Positions 1-6,476 of a stretch of 15,807 nt of DNA are shown here, piece after piece (positions within the stretch are counted from its first letter, which is position 1; each line of letters starts with the position of its first letter). The position numbers and the translations under genes were made by a program. Under the pieces are notes generated by a model. The model was not told the origin of the DNA, searched no databases, and worked only from the letters and a program-made list of their open reading frames with translations. The stretch is from positions 1 through 15,807 of the forward strand of contig CAZYKR010000079.1 of NCBI GenBank assembly GCA_964648005.1. The letters run 5' to 3'. Origin of the DNA: JAGQTE01 sp964648005. GTDB taxonomy: Bacteria > Actinomycetota > Acidimicrobiia > Acidimicrobiales > Acidimicrobilacustridaceae.

Positions 1-156
1 GTGCGACCGCTCCCCCGCCCGCAACAGGTACACGATCGCCGTCTCGACCGGACGCCCGTCGACCGCCTCCGGCGACTCGTGCACCCTCCGGTACCAGCCG
101 CCCTCGGGGTGCGGCTCCAGCTCCAGCTGCGCGATGCGCGCCTGCGCCTCGTCCAT
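1..156 (-). CDS. DUF985 / cupin_5 family protein, N-terminal part (cut by window edge)
   Basis: Reading the minus strand from an ATG at 156 gives 52 in-frame codons running off the window. The segment LELEPHPEGGWYRR (residues 11-24) and the following TAIVYLLRAGERSH (39-52) match the start of the DUF985 cupin-like family, whose members are small beta-barrel proteins of about 150-180 residues with no settled function. The ATG overlaps the TGA of the upstream cyclase-family gene by one base (TGATG), so translation is probably coupled and this is the fifth gene of the amidohydrolase operon. Family assignment rests on the N-terminal motif alone; the catalytic or ligand-binding part is outside the window. 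Confidence 0.8.
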   Translation of the reverse strand, partial: MDEAQARIAQLELEPHPEGGWYRRVHESPEAVDGRPVETAIVYLLRAGERSH

Positions 157-1085
157 CACCAGGTGACGATGGGCGCCACCGGCGCCGAGCAGCCACCGGT
201 GAACGGCTCGGGCACGGCGGTGACGCAGAACTCGTAACGGCCGCGCTCGGCGCAGTCGGCGGCGAGGCCCTCGAGATCGAAGTTCTGGCCCTGGATCTGA
301 CCCATGTCGCGCAGGTGGATCATGTGCACGGCCATCATCGCCGCCCAGTCCTCGGGCGGCCACACCTCGAACACGTAGGTGTCGTCGAAGACGGCGCCGA
401 GGTCGTGCTGGCGCACCCAGCGGATGGTCTTGGTGGACAGCCCCGGGCAGTCGTGGTTGTACCCCCACGTGTCGCCCCCGTGGAACAGCTGCATGTGGCC
501 GGTGCGCACCAGCACCACGTCGCCGGGTACCAGCGTCACCTTGGCGTGCTCGACGGCGGCGTCGAGGTCGTCGGGGGTCACGGCATAGCCCGGCTCGAGC
601 CGCTCGAGGCCCATCGCCGCCGGCAGGTCCAGCAGCACGCCGCGGGCCACGATCGGGTCGATCTTGTCCGCACCGCACTTCGTGGCGCCGGCGTGTGCCG
701 TCACCTTGGTGTCGGGGAAGCCGTTGTAGATGAAGCCGCCGTACGTCACGTGCGCCAGCGCGTCGATGTGCGTGCCCGCCGACATGGCCATCGTGACCGT
801 GTCGTCGTTGAAGGCGGCGTCGCCGTCCTGGCCGGTGTAGGTCTGGTTGAGCGACAGCATCGTGCGCAGCGGTGCGATGCGGCCCGGCGCGCCGCCCTGC
901 TGCGGCGAGGTCTGGTCGAGGGGCAACGCCAACGTGCGATGCGTGCCCTCCTGCACCAGCGCCACGCCGCGACGCGTGGCGTCGGCGTCGATCAGGTTCT
1001 GGGTGCCGCGCTCGTCACGCTCGCCCCATCGCCCCCAGTTCGACACCTCGGCGGCGAGCTCGGCCAGCTCGGCCGGCAACGCCAC
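156..1085 (-). CDS. Cyclase-family metal-dependent hydrolase (kynurenine formamidase-like fold)
   Basis: The 309-residue protein carries the family metal motif GTHIDALAH at residues 104-112, where H106, D108 and H112 are the expected metal ligands. GDVVLVRTGH (188-197), CPGLS (213-217) and a second His cluster, MAVHMIHL (251-258), follow. The PF04199 family hydrolyses amide or ester bonds; the best known member is arylformamidase (KynB, about 210 residues). This protein is about 100 residues longer and has no tryptophan-pathway neighbours, so the kynB name is not justified. The start is GTG at 1085, three bases after the TGA of the alcohol dehydrogenase gene, with GGAGG eight bases upstream. 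A hydrolytic step on an ester, lactone or amide intermediate of the operon's pathway is the likely role (inference). Confidence 0.85.
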   Translation of the reverse strand: MALPAELAELAAEVSNWGRWGERDERGTQNLIDADATRRGVALVQEGTHRTLALPLDQTSPQQGGAPGRIAPLRTMLSLNQTYTGQDGDAAFNDDTVTMAMSAGTHIDALAHVTYGGFIYNGFPDTKVTAHAGATKCGADKIDPIVARGVLLDLPAAMGLERLEPGYAVTPDDLDAAVEHAKVTLVPGDVVLVRTGHMQLFHGGDTWGYNHDCPGLSTKTIRWVRQHDLGAVFDDTYVFEVWPPEDWAAMMAVHMIHLRDMGQIQGQNFDLEGLAADCAERGRYEFCVTAVPEPFTGGCSAPVAPIVTW

Positions 1086-1088
1086 CGC

Positions 1089-2168
1089 TCAGGCCTCCGT
1101 GACCGACAGCACGCCGCGCGCCAGCTTGCCGTCGTGCATGTCGTCGAGCACGGCCTGGAGCTGCTCGAGCGGATAGGTCTGGGTGACCAGCTCGTCCAGC
1201 TTGAGCCGGCCGGCCAGGTACAGGTCGACGAAGAGCGGGATGTCCTTGTGGGGGCGGCCGGCGCCGTAGCGACAGCCCATGATGGTCTTGTCGTTGTAGA
1301 GGCTGGCCACCATGAACGACGCCTCGGTGCCGAGCTTGGGCACCCCGAGGATGACGCAGGTGCCACCCCAGTCGAGGAGGTCGATCGACTGGCGGATCAG
1401 CGCCGGGTGCCCCACGCATTCGAAGCTCACGTCGACACCGTCGGGGCAGATCGTCTTGACGGCCTCGGCCGTGTCGCCCTGGCTGGCGTCGATGAAGTGG
1501 GTGGCGCCGAAGGCCCGGGCGAGCGGCTCCTTGGCCGGGTTGGTGTCGACGGCGATGATCGGCAGGGCGTCGGCCAACGCCAGGCCCTGGATCACGTTGA
1601 GCCCGATGCCACCGACGCCGATGACCAGCGCCGACTGGCCGTGCGAGACCTTGGCCCGGTTGAACACGGCGCCGACGCCGGTGATCACGCCACACCCCAG
1701 CAGGGCAGCCACCTCGAACGGCACCGCCTTGTCGATGGCCACGCACTGGCCTGCCTTGACGACGGTCTCGTCGGCGAAGGCGCCGATGTTGGCGAACTGG
1801 AAGATCTTGCGGTCGCCCTGGGTGAACGGAGCCGACAGCTTGCCCATCGACTGCTTGCAGTGCGTGGGTTTGCCGGTCTCGCAGGCGGCGCAGGTGCCGC
1901 AGTTCGACAAGGTCGAGATGACGACGTGGTCGCCGACGGCCACGTTGGTCACGCCGTCGCCGAGCGCCGTGACGATGCCGGCGCCCTCGTGGCCCAGCAC
2001 CACCGGTGGCGGGAAGGGGATGACCCCTTCGACGACCGAGACGTCGGAGTGACACACCCCGGCGTTGACGATCTGCACCCGCACCTCGCCGGGGCGCGGG
2101 TCGCGCACCGTGAGGTCGTCCAGCACGGCGACGCCCGCGTCGGCGCCCTCGAACACGATTCCTCGCAT
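1089..2168 (-). CDS. Zinc-dependent alcohol dehydrogenase (MDR superfamily)
   Basis: The 359-residue protein is a complete zinc-type medium-chain dehydrogenase. Catalytic zinc ligands are visible as C39 (GVCHSD), H60/E61 (GHEGAG) and C159 (LLGCGV). Four structural-zinc cysteines are at 90, 93, 96 and 104. The Rossmann motif GVGGIG is at 184-189, and D208 after the second strand suggests NAD(H) rather than NADP(H). The length and the structural-zinc lobe fit the long-chain/aryl/class III-like branch. It would oxidise an alcohol to an aldehyde, with the adjacent aldehyde dehydrogenase taking the product to the acid. The ATG at 2168 is chosen because the protein begins there with the usual first beta strand (MRGIVFEG) and a strong Shine-Dalgarno sequence precedes it. 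It is third in the operon; the true substrate is unknown. Confidence 0.93.
   Translation of the reverse strand: MRGIVFEGADAGVAVLDDLTVRDPRPGEVRVQIVNAGVCHSDVSVVEGVIPFPPPVVLGHEGAGIVTALGDGVTNVAVGDHVVISTLSNCGTCAACETGKPTHCKQSMGKLSAPFTQGDRKIFQFANIGAFADETVVKAGQCVAIDKAVPFEVAALLGCGVITGVGAVFNRAKVSHGQSALVIGVGGIGLNVIQGLALADALPIIAVDTNPAKEPLARAFGATHFIDASQGDTAEAVKTICPDGVDVSFECVGHPALIRQSIDLLDWGGTCVILGVPKLGTEASFMVASLYNDKTIMGCRYGAGRPHKDIPLFVDLYLAGRLKLDELVTQTYPLEQLQAVLDDMHDGKLARGVLSVTEA
1094..1098 (-). promoter_or_regulatory. Ribosome binding site of the cyclase-family gene
   Basis: GGAGG lies in the last codons of the alcohol dehydrogenase gene, with 8 bases to the GTG at 1085. It supports this GTG as the start and reinitiation after the upstream stop codon. 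Confidence 0.7.
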
Positions 2169-2174
2169 GGTTCT

Positions 2175-2184
2175 GCTCCCCCTC
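2175..2184 (-). promoter_or_regulatory. Ribosome binding site of the alcohol dehydrogenase gene
   Basis: GAGGGGGAGC ends six bases before the ATG at 2168, in the 25-base gap after the aldehyde dehydrogenase stop. The same decamer stands before the SDR gene starting at 10683. Confidence 0.75.
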
Positions 2185-2193
2185 GGCCGCGGC

Positions 2194-3669
2194 TCAGCCG
2201 GGCCAGACGATCGACTGCAGCTCGCTGTAGGCGTGGAAGCCGAAGCGCCCACCGTCCCGGCCGACGCCGGACTTCTTGAAGCCGCCGAACGCCATCTCGT
2301 TGTTGCGCTGGGCGGTGTTGATGCCGACGTTGCCCGTCCGCAGCTGCTGGGCGACGGTGAACGCCCGGCCGGTGTCCTTGGAGAACACGTAGTCGTACAG
2401 CCCGAACTCGGTCGAGTTGGCCATGGCCACGGCCTCGTCCTCGTCGTCGAAGGGCAGCACCACGATGACCGGGCCGAAGATCTCCTCCTGCACCACCCGC
2501 ATGCCGGGCTTGCAGTCGGCGATGAGCGTCGGCGTGACGTAGAAGCCCCGGTCGAGGTCGGGTCGCTCGCCGCCGGCGACGATCGTGCCGCCCTCGTCGC
2601 GCCCGGCGGCGATGTAGCTCTCGACGCGGTCGCGGTGCGGGCCGGAGATGACCGGACCCACGATGGTCTTGTCGTCGAGCGGGTCACCGACGGGAAGGTA
2701 GCCCTGCGCCAGCTTGAGCCCCTCGACGAGCTGGTCGTAGATGCCCCGCTGTGCCAGCACCCGCGTCGGCGCCGTGCAGATCTGGCCCGAGTGGAAGGCC
2801 CACACGCTCGTGATGTTGGTGATGGCCGTCTTGAGGTCGGCGTCGTCGAACACGATGCAGGCGCCTTTGCCGCCGAGCTCGAGCAGCAGACGCTTCATGT
2901 CGTGGCCGGCTACGGAGCCGATGCGCTGGCCGACCCCGGTGGAGCCGGTGAAGCTCACCATGTCGGTGCGGTCCGACGCCACGAGCGCCTCGGCCGGCGC
3001 CGGTCCTTCGGAGGTGACGACGTTGACGACGCCGGGCGGGAAGCCGGCATCGGTGAGGATCTCGCCGAGCTTGATCACGGCGAGCGGGTCCTGCGGTGCC
3101 GGCTTGATGACCACGGTGTTGCCCATGGCCAGCGCCGGACCGATCTTGCCCGCCATGTTCACCAGCGGGAAGTTGTACGAGGTGATGCACGTGACCACCC
3201 CGACCGGCGCACGCCGCACCACGCCGCCGACGATGCCGCCGGGAGCGAGTGCCGTGGTGGTGGTGATCGCCGGCTCGATCGGGATCTGCAGCTCCTCGGT
3301 GACGCCGCGGGCGTAGCGACGCAGGCGCACACCGACCATCGGGACCTGCATCTGTTTGGCCACCTTCATGGTGGCGCCCGTCTCGGCCTGCACGAGCGGC
3401 ACCAGCTCGCGGTAGCGCTCGTCGAGCAGGTCGGCGGCGCGCGCCAGCATGGCGGCGCGGTCCTCGGGCTTGGTGCGCGACCACGCCGGAAAGGCGTCAG
3501 CGGCGGCGGCCACGGCCGCCTCGGCATCGGCGACCGAGGCGTTGGGCGCCCGGCCGACCACCTCCTCGCTGGCGGGGTTGACGATGTCGTAGGTGCCGTC
3601 GCCGGCGGTGACCCACTCGCCGCCGATCAGCAGCCGGTAGTCCTCGTCGGGGTTCGGTGTGGCGCTCAC
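2194..3669 (-). CDS. NAD(P)-dependent aldehyde dehydrogenase
   Basis: The 491-residue protein has the full set of ALDH-superfamily landmarks: the oxyanion Asn N166 (SYNFP), the cofactor loop FTGSTGVG (240-247), the general base E264 in LELGGK, the nucleophile C298 in GQICTAP, and EEIFGPV at 395-401. Length and motif spacing are those of an intact enzyme. It oxidises an aldehyde to a carboxylic acid, probably the product of the alcohol dehydrogenase encoded next. The start is GTG at 3669, whose last two bases overlap the TGA of the amidohydrolase gene (GTGA, 4-base overlap), so the two are translationally coupled. No strong Shine-Dalgarno is seen, in line with coupling. The aldehyde substrate cannot be deduced from sequence. 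Confidence 0.95.
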   Translation of the reverse strand: MSATPNPDEDYRLLIGGEWVTAGDGTYDIVNPASEEVVGRAPNASVADAEAAVAAAADAFPAWSRTKPEDRAAMLARAADLLDERYRELVPLVQAETGATMKVAKQMQVPMVGVRLRRYARGVTEELQIPIEPAITTTTALAPGGIVGGVVRRAPVGVVTCITSYNFPLVNMAGKIGPALAMGNTVVIKPAPQDPLAVIKLGEILTDAGFPPGVVNVVTSEGPAPAEALVASDRTDMVSFTGSTGVGQRIGSVAGHDMKRLLLELGGKGACIVFDDADLKTAITNITSVWAFHSGQICTAPTRVLAQRGIYDQLVEGLKLAQGYLPVGDPLDDKTIVGPVISGPHRDRVESYIAAGRDEGGTIVAGGERPDLDRGFYVTPTLIADCKPGMRVVQEEIFGPVIVVLPFDDEDEAVAMANSTEFGLYDYVFSKDTGRAFTVAQQLRTGNVGINTAQRNNEMAFGGFKKSGVGRDGGRFGFHAYSELQSIVWPG

Positions 3670-4874
3670 GGCTGGAAGTCCAGCTGGAGCAGCTCGATGG
3701 CGTTGCCGCGCACGAGCTTGCGCTGCAGCTCGGGCGAGAGATGCCCCATGAGCTTGGACGCGACCTCCTTGGTGTGCGGCCAGGTCGAGTCCGAGTGGGG
3801 ATAGTCGGTCTCGAACACGATGTTCGACGGCCCGATGCGGTTGAGCGCCTCCTCGGTGAGACCGAACTCGTCGTCGAAGAAGCAGGCGTACATCTGGCGG
3901 TAGTAGTAGGTCGACGGCGGCTCGGGGACGGCGTCACCCACGGCACCCCAGCCCCGGTTGTGCTCCCACACCTTGTCAGCCCGCTCGAGGATGTACGGGA
4001 TCCAGCCGAGCTGGCCCTCGGCGTAGGCGAGCTTGAGGTTCGGGTAGCGCACCAGCACGCCCGACATCATGAAGTCGACCATCGACATCATGCAGTTGGC
4101 GAAGGTCATGGTCGACCCGACCATCGGCGGTGCGTCCTCGGACGTCGAGGGCATGCGGGACGACGAGCCGATGTGCATGTTCACCACGACGCCGGTCTCG
4201 TTGCAGGCCTCGAAGAACGGGTCCCACTCGCCCGAGTGGATCGAGGGCAGACCCAGGAACGGCGGGATCTCGCTGAAGCAGGTGGCGGTGACGCCGCGGG
4301 CGGCGTTGCGCCGCACCTCATCGGCGGCGAGCTGCGGGTCCCACAGCGGCACGATCATCAACGGGATGAGCCGACCGTCGGTGCCGGCGCACCACTCGTC
4401 GACCATCCAGTCGTTGTACGCCTGCACGCACAGGAGCCCTAGCTCCTTGTCGTGCATCTCGGTGAAGGTCTGGCCGCAGAACCGGGGCATGGTCGGGAAG
4501 CACATCTGTGCCTCGGTCCAGTTGACGTCCATGTCCTCGAGGCGGGCCGTCTGGTCGAAGCAGCCGGGCCGCATGTCCTCGTAGGTGATGGGCGTGACCG
4601 TGACCTCTTCGCGAGGCACGCCGACGGCGGCGGCGAGACGGGTGTGCGGGATGGCCTTGTCCTCGAACATCCACCAGTCGGCAACCGGCCCGTCGGACCC
4701 CTCCTCCCCCATCTCGTAGGCGAACTTGCCGCCGATGAACGTCATCGACTTCACCGGGTGGCGCTCGACTCGGGGGCCGACGGCCTTGTACTTCTCGGGC
4801 AACCGGTCCTGCCAGACGTTGGGCGGCTCGATGACGTGGTCGTCGACGGAGATGATCTTGGGGAAGTCCTCCAT
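3666..4874 (-). CDS. Amidohydrolase-family (Amidohydro_2) metal-dependent hydrolase or decarboxylase
   Basis: The 402-residue protein begins with SVDDHVIEP (9-17), the D-x-H variant of the first metal motif (D11, H13). MHIGSS (233-238, H234) and ETDYPHSD (355-362, D357) follow. This pattern is typical of the Amidohydro_2 branch, which includes ACMSD and gamma-resorcylate decarboxylase as well as many uncharacterised actinobacterial proteins found in aromatic and steroid degradation clusters. It could be a hydrolase or a non-oxidative decarboxylase; sequence alone does not decide. It is the first gene of the operon that continues through ALDH, ADH, cyclase and DUF985 genes. A CTGACA-N17-TAGCCT promoter stands seven bases before the ATG, so the mRNA is probably leaderless, which also fixes the start. 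Confidence 0.9.
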   Translation of the reverse strand: MEDFPKIISVDDHVIEPPNVWQDRLPEKYKAVGPRVERHPVKSMTFIGGKFAYEMGEEGSDGPVADWWMFEDKAIPHTRLAAAVGVPREEVTVTPITYEDMRPGCFDQTARLEDMDVNWTEAQMCFPTMPRFCGQTFTEMHDKELGLLCVQAYNDWMVDEWCAGTDGRLIPLMIVPLWDPQLAADEVRRNAARGVTATCFSEIPPFLGLPSIHSGEWDPFFEACNETGVVVNMHIGSSSRMPSTSEDAPPMVGSTMTFANCMMSMVDFMMSGVLVRYPNLKLAYAEGQLGWIPYILERADKVWEHNRGWGAVGDAVPEPPSTYYYRQMYACFFDDEFGLTEEALNRIGPSNIVFETDYPHSDSTWPHTKEVASKLMGHLSPELQRKLVRGNAIELLQLDFQP

Positions 4875-4881
4875 GCGGGCC

Positions 4882-4910
4882 AGGCTACCGCCAATCTGAC
4901 GCTGTGTCAG
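4882..4910 (-). promoter_or_regulatory. Promoter of the amidohydrolase operon (leaderless type)
   Basis: On the minus strand CTGACA (4910-4905) is followed by a 17-base spacer and TAGCCT (4887-4882). Seven bases later comes the ATG at 4874. The hexamers are close to the -35 and -10 consensus, and the short distance predicts transcription starting at or next to the A of the start codon. Confidence 0.65.
4896..4910. promoter_or_regulatory. 15-bp palindrome, candidate TetR-type operator A
   Basis: CTGACGCTGTGTCAG has perfect 5-bp arms (CTGAC/GTCAG) around five bases. It covers the -35 hexamer of the amidohydrolase promoter, where a bound repressor would block polymerase. A second site with the same arms and 11 of 15 identical bases lies in the tetR divergent promoter at 13289-13303. 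Confidence 0.5.
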
Positions 4911-4918
4911 CCAAAAAC

Positions 4919-4932
4919 TGAAACAGGTTCTA
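4919..4932. promoter_or_regulatory. 14-bp palindrome TGAAACAGGTTCTA, KstR-like operator copy 1
   Basis: The site reads T-NN-AAC-NN-GTT-NN-A on both strands, the form I recall for the mycobacterial KstR operator. It ends 11 bases before the TAGGGT box of the plus-strand gene at 4958 and would cover its -35 region. It also lies eight bases upstream of the amidohydrolase -35. A copy with 13 of 14 identical bases is at 11694-11707 with the same orientation and spacing relative to its own promoter. Confidence 0.6.
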
Positions 4933-4943
4933 CCGCCGGTTGC

Positions 4944-4949
4944 TAGGGT
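4944..4949 (+). promoter_or_regulatory. -10 box of the 268-aa protein gene (leaderless type)
   Basis: TAGGGT is followed by eight bases and the ATG at 4958. No good TTGACA-like -35 is visible; the expected place (about 4921-4926) is occupied by the 14-bp palindrome. The identical hexamer precedes the lipoprotein gene at 13320. Confidence 0.55.
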
Positions 4950-4957
4950 GCGGCGCC

Positions 4958-5764
4958 ATGGGACGCTACGAACAGGGGCCGTACGACAACGTCGAGGTGG
5001 GCACGATGCTGTTCACCCTGGTGGAACCGCATCGCGGCCAAGAGGTGGCCTACAACCGCTGGTACGAGCGCGACCACTTCTACGCCGGCTGCATGATCGG
5101 CCGCTCGTGGTTCGCCGGCGGCCGGTGGGTCGCCACCGCCCCACTGAAGGCGGCCCGCTTCCCCAGCACATCCCCCTTCCTGCCCGACGTCGCAGCCGGC
5201 TCCTACCTGGCCACGTATTGGGTGGAGAAGGGCCAGGACGCCGAGGCCATCGCCTGGGGTTCGGAGCAGGTCCACTGGTTGCACGCCAACGAGCGCATGT
5301 TCGAGGGCCGTGACCACATCCACACCCTGATGTACGTCCACCGGTGGTCGTACCAGCGCGACGAGGACGGCGTGCCGCCGGCGCTGGCGCTCGACCACGG
5401 CTTCCCCGGCGTGGTGGCGATGATGGTCGACCGCGATCCCGACGCCGACGCCCGCGGGTTCTCCGGCTGGCTCGTCGATGACTGCCTGCCGGCTGCGATC
5501 GGCGCCGACTCGGCCATCGAGCTCGTCGTCGCCGCCACGCCGATCCCGCTGCCGGAGGGGGCGCCAGTGTTCCAACCCGAGAACCCGGGCCAGGAGCGCC
5601 GCACCCTGCTGTTGTGCTTCGTCGACCGCGACCCGGCCGAGTCCATGGCCTCGGTGCGCGCCCTGGCCGACGCCATCGAGGCCGGCGACGGGACGGTCAG
5701 CTACGCCGCCCCGTTCCTCGCCACCGTCCCCGGCACCGACACCTACACCGACCAGCTCTGGTAG
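4958..5764 (+). CDS. EthD-like / dimeric alpha-beta-barrel protein of unknown function, 268 aa
   Basis: The protein has no catalytic signature I can name. The N-terminal half opens with a beta strand (TMLFTLVEP, 16-24) and then YNRWYERDHFYAGCM (32-46), a pattern like the strand-helix start of EthD/NIPSNAP ferredoxin-like proteins. A second strand-rich half (from about 150, GVVAMMVDRD, and TLLLCFVDRD at 216-225) suggests two fused ferredoxin-like domains (inference). No signal peptide or membrane segment is seen, so it is probably cytosolic. An in-frame TTG at 4940 exists, but the ATG at 4958 is preferred because a TAGGGT box lies eight bases before it. It is divergent from the amidohydrolase operon and shares its control region, so it likely serves the same pathway. 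Confidence 0.8.
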   Translation: MGRYEQGPYDNVEVGTMLFTLVEPHRGQEVAYNRWYERDHFYAGCMIGRSWFAGGRWVATAPLKAARFPSTSPFLPDVAAGSYLATYWVEKGQDAEAIAWGSEQVHWLHANERMFEGRDHIHTLMYVHRWSYQRDEDGVPPALALDHGFPGVVAMMVDRDPDADARGFSGWLVDDCLPAAIGADSAIELVVAATPIPLPEGAPVFQPENPGQERRTLLLCFVDRDPAESMASVRALADAIEAGDGTVSYAAPFLATVPGTDTYTDQLW

Positions 5765-5851
5765 CTCAGCCGACCATCTGCGCGGGGTCCAGGACTACCG
5801 TCGATCGTCGGGATCGCCTCGGGCTTGAGGGTCGGCGGTCTCCGTGGAGTC

Positions 5852-5857
5852 GGAAGG
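5852..5857 (+). promoter_or_regulatory. Ribosome binding site of the membrane protein gene
   Basis: GGAAGG stands six bases before the GTG at 5864 and decides between that GTG and an in-frame TTG at 5825. It lies at the end of a 99-base gap after the preceding stop codon; a weak TANNNT (TACCGT, 5796-5801) is the only promoter-like element I see there. Confidence 0.55.
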
Positions 5858-5863
5858 CTGGTC

Positions 5864-6433
5864 GTGTCGAGACGAACCCGACGAACCCCGGGATGCCTCG
5901 CCCCATTGCTCGCGATCGCGGCGCTCGGCGCGATCACGCTCGTGGTGCTCGGCCAGGTGCTCGGAGGCTCGATTCCTCCAATGTCACTGGTGCCCGAGCT
6001 CCCCGCGGATGCGACCGCAATCGCCAACGACACGGAGTACACGGAAGGCGCGGGCGGGATCGGGTCGCGCAATCTCCTCCTCGTCTCATCAAACCGGCCA
6101 CCTGACGAGCTGCTCGAAGCTGTGGCGACGTCATTCGACGCTGACGAACGGTGGCACCGGAGCCCGAATGGCTTCGACGATTCTGAAGAATGGTGTACCC
6201 AAGCGATCCGGCACGATGACGGGACGCAGGAACGCACCTCGGCAACCGTCTCCATTGTTGAGGCAGGCGAACTGATCCCCATCGGCCAGTTCGACGGGAC
6301 CGTCGTTCCCGAACGGTCGGTGCTTGTCAAGGTTCACACGGCGTACCACGTCTTCGCTGACGTTGGGGCCGTCATCGGGCCCGACGTAGGCGACGATGCG
6401 GCTGGCGCTCACCCCTGTGATCCGGCGCGATGA
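5864..6433 (+). CDS. Single-pass membrane or secreted hypothetical protein, lower G+C
   Basis: I do not recognise this 189-residue protein. It begins with an Arg-rich stretch (RRTRR, 3-7) followed by a hydrophobic segment at about 12-33. The N-terminus is thus inside and the rest (acidic, about 155 residues) outside the membrane; an uncleaved anchor is more likely than a cleaved signal, as no clear cleavage site is present. The outer part contains two cysteines (C111, C185) and a DELLEAVATSFDADERW helix-like stretch (81-97). G+C over 6061-6300 is about 61 % by count, against about 70 % in neighbouring genes, and A/T-ending codons are frequent, so recent acquisition or relaxed selection is possible. 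The GTG start is set by the GGAAGG site; TTG at 5825 is an alternative. Confidence 0.65.
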   Translation: MSRRTRRTPGCLAPLLAIAALGAITLVVLGQVLGGSIPPMSLVPELPADATAIANDTEYTEGAGGIGSRNLLLVSSNRPPDELLEAVATSFDADERWHRSPNGFDDSEEWCTQAIRHDDGTQERTSATVSIVEAGELIPIGQFDGTVVPERSVLVKVHTAYHVFADVGAVIGPDVGDDAAGAHPCDPAR

Positions 6434-6443
6434 GAACGGTCGA

Positions 6444-6456
6444 CACCGCGCCGGTG
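6444..6456. terminator. Short GC hairpin between convergent genes, possible terminator
   Basis: CACCG-CGC-CGGTG forms a perfect 5-bp stem in the 43-base gap between the stop codons at 6433 (plus) and 6477 (minus). No T-run follows on either strand, so intrinsic termination is weakly supported. Confidence 0.3.
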
Positions 6457-6476
6457 CGGTCACCCGAGGAGATGTG

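Noticed and set aside
156..1085. Naming the cyclase-family gene kynB
   Set aside because: Only the general metal motif is shared; the protein is about 100 residues longer than KynB and no tryptophan-degradation gene is near.
315..3804. Long plus-strand open frames opposite the cyclase, ADH and ALDH genes
   Set aside because: The opposite strand carries complete catalytic motifs; the plus frames encode His/Arg/Val-rich low-complexity sequence typical of antisense frames.
4919..4932. Reading the TGAAAC part of the 14-mer as an ECF sigma factor -35 element
   Set aside because: Both copies are palindromic over 14 bases and sit 11 bp from TANNNT boxes of the housekeeping type; an operator explains more, though the ECF reading is not fully excluded.
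6131..6463. Minus-strand 110-codon frame opposite the low-G+C membrane protein
   Set aside because: The plus frame has a ribosome binding site, a membrane segment and a sensible codon pattern; the antisense frame has none.
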